Below, one piece after another: positions 40,033 through 40,761 of a stretch of 40,761 nt of DNA (position 1 is its first letter; each line of letters begins with the position of its first letter). Source of the stretch: DASSKP01 sp035695045 (lineage in GTDB: Bacteria; Actinomycetota; Actinomycetes; JAFAQI01); assembly GCA_035695045.1 (NCBI GenBank), contig DASSEX010000055.1, positions 1-40,761 of the forward strand. Reading direction: 5' to 3'. Position numbers and translations under genes: made by a program. A model generated the notes under the pieces. That model saw nothing but the letters and a program-made list of their open reading frames with translations, did not search any database and had not been told where the DNA came from.

Positions 40033-40383
40033 TCAGCGGCGGGCTTCCACCTTCTGCTGGCACTCCACGCAGCGCTCGGCCTCCGGCCGCGCCTCCAGGC
40101 GCTCGTCCGGCAGCTCGCGGCCGCAGTCGACGCAGCGGCCGTAGGTGCCGGCCTCCACGCGTGCGAGCGCCTCCCGCACCCGCTCCTGCTGCGCGAGCAG
40201 CACCTCGAGCGTCGCCTCCTCACGGTCGGCGTCGGCGAGGTTGGTCCCGCTGTCCGCCGGGTGCTGGTCGAACGTCGACAGCTCCGACGTGTCATCGGCG
40301 TCGGTGCGCTGCAGCACCGCAGCCGACCGCTCCAGCTCGCTCAACAGGTCCTCGAGCCGTCGCCGGGCCTCGTTGTCGTTCAC
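40033..40383 (-). CDS. TraR/DksA-family zinc-finger protein
   Basis: A 116-residue protein with a long N-terminal coiled-coil helix (about residues 1-75) and a C-terminal four-cysteine zinc finger (CVDC about 20 residues before CVEC). It belongs to the DksA/TraR zinc-finger family, which enters the RNA polymerase secondary channel. Actinobacterial members are often of unknown action and may lack the paired acidic residues of E. coli DksA at the coiled-coil tip. GAGGAGG stands 5 nt before the GTG at 40383. The GTG two codons upstream would overlap that site, so it is rejected. Confidence 0.9.
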   Translation of the reverse strand: MNDNEARRRLEDLLSELERSAAVLQRTDADDTSELSTFDQHPADSGTNLADADREEATLEVLLAQQERVREALARVEAGTYGRCVDCGRELPDERLEARPEAERCVECQQKVEARR

Positions 40384-40432
40384 CAGCACCTCCTCGTCGT
40401 CGTCGCAGCCACTACCCCGGTGCAGCCGCGGC

Positions 40433-40438
40433 TACTCT
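40433..40438 (+). promoter_or_regulatory. -10 hexamer of the terminal gene (leaderless)
   Basis: TACTCT is exactly 6 nt before the ATG at 40445. It fits TANNNT and no ribosome site is present. Confidence 0.5.
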
Positions 40439-40444
40439 GCTCGC

Positions 40445-40761
40445 ATGCGCCGGGCCGCGGTCGCCGTCGCCGGCCTGCTCGCCGTCGCCGCGCCTGCACT
40501 CGACGCCGCCGGCGCAGGTACCCGAGCGAACGACGCTATCCCGCTCGCGGCTCCCGTGCGTAACGTCGACCCGCTGGCGGGCGCCTCGGCGCTCGGGCTG
40601 CGCAAGGACCGGCTGCTGACATCGGTCGTCCCAGGGCCCGTTCGCAACACGGAGGACCTGACGGTGTCGGTGGGGCCGGACGGTGCTCCGGCGGCCGTTG
40701 AGGACGTGCAGCAACTCGTGCTGCACGGCAGCGGCGCCTACATCGTCCGCGAGCTCGGGCC
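40445..40761 (+). CDS. Secreted protein of unknown function, N-terminal part (3' truncated)
   Basis: The first 105 residues of a protein that runs off the window. It has a signal peptide, MRRAAVAVAGLLAVAAPALDAAGAGT, with a hydrophobic core and likely cleavage near residue 25, so it is exported. The rest (starting RANDAIPLAAPVRNVDPLAGA) has no cysteine or motif that I recognise. The frame has no stop to the last base and has the leaderless -10 before it, which supports a real gene. Overlapping frames on the minus strand are compositional shadows. No function is suggested. Confidence 0.7.
   Translation, partial: MRRAAVAVAGLLAVAAPALDAAGAGTRANDAIPLAAPVRNVDPLAGASALGLRKDRLLTSVVPGPVRNTEDLTVSVGPDGAPAAVEDVQQLVLHGSGAYIVRELG

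Overview
The window is high-GC DNA with dense, mostly protein-coding content from an actinobacterium that is not a Mycobacterium. Supporting markers are a Kgd-type 2-oxoglutarate dehydrogenase tail, a WhiB1/WblE protein, a PdtaS-type sensor kinase, a SigR/RsrA redox pair, an F420-type (LLM) oxidoreductase, a WS/DGAT acyltransferase, a Ni-superoxide dismutase with its maturation protease, the actinobacterial ribosomal peptide bL37, and many GTG/TTG and leaderless starts. I see no rRNA, tRNA, CRISPR array, insertion sequence or prophage. No gene-free stretch exceeds about 270 bp.

Layout. 1-5.6 kb: the 3' end of kgd, a small DUF6104 gene, a metallo-beta-lactamase-fold hydrolase, a methyltransferase, a membrane protein with a HIT-like protein, and an acetyltransferase coupled to a serine hydrolase. 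5.6-11.7 kb: a PIG-L deacetylase/cytochrome P450 pair divergent from a D-aminoacylase-like amidohydrolase, then a quinone-oxidoreductase-like dehydrogenase and malic enzyme. 11.8-14.5 kb: a complete polar amino acid ABC importer (lipoprotein, permease, ATPase). 14.5-17.2 kb: a LysM protein, sodX/sodN, an acetyltransferase and a PaiB-like flavin protein. 17.3-22.1 kb: regulatory block with an RsbW-like anti-sigma factor and SigB/F/G-type sigma factor, a membrane protein, a lipid kinase, whiB1, a small membrane protein and pdtaS. 22.2-31.3 kb: a DUF3311 protein with a sodium:solute symporter, an acetolactate-synthase-like enzyme, an acetyltransferase, a thioesterase, an aldo/keto reductase, an LLM oxidoreductase, DUF445 and WS/DGAT. 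31.4-35.3 kb: a minus-strand series of biotin carboxylase, a tiny coupled ORF, enoyl-CoA hydratase, a small membrane coiled-coil protein, a 71-aa biotinyl carrier and PilT. 35.3-40.8 kb: DUF5317, bL37, galE, rsrA-sigR, a DtxR-family regulator, an alpha/beta hydrolase, a methyltransferase-like protein, a DksA/TraR zinc finger and a truncated secreted protein.

How it fits together. The order membrane protein / lipid kinase / whiB1 / pdtaS / biotinyl carrier / rsrA / sigR matches, from memory, the M. tuberculosis Rv3217c-Rv3223c neighbourhood, but here about 10 kb lies between pdtaS and the carrier and about 4 kb between the carrier and rsrA. Stress and redox control (SigR-RsrA, a SigF-like sigma factor, WhiB1, PdtaS, Ni-SOD, a DtxR-like metal sensor) is concentrated here. 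Direct sequence evidence includes a GGGAAT-N18-GTT promoter before sigR, two CRP-like palindromes around the whiB1 promoter, and repeated -10 hexamers exactly 6 nt before start codons (leaderless transcription).

The most unusual structures are a 37-codon ORF that overlaps both its neighbours by start/stop tetranucleotides and contains a long nested inverted repeat (33.83-33.94 kb); a biotin carboxylase lacking a carrier domain, on the same strand as a free-standing biotinyl carrier; and a DtxR-family repressor with a mixed metal-ligand set.
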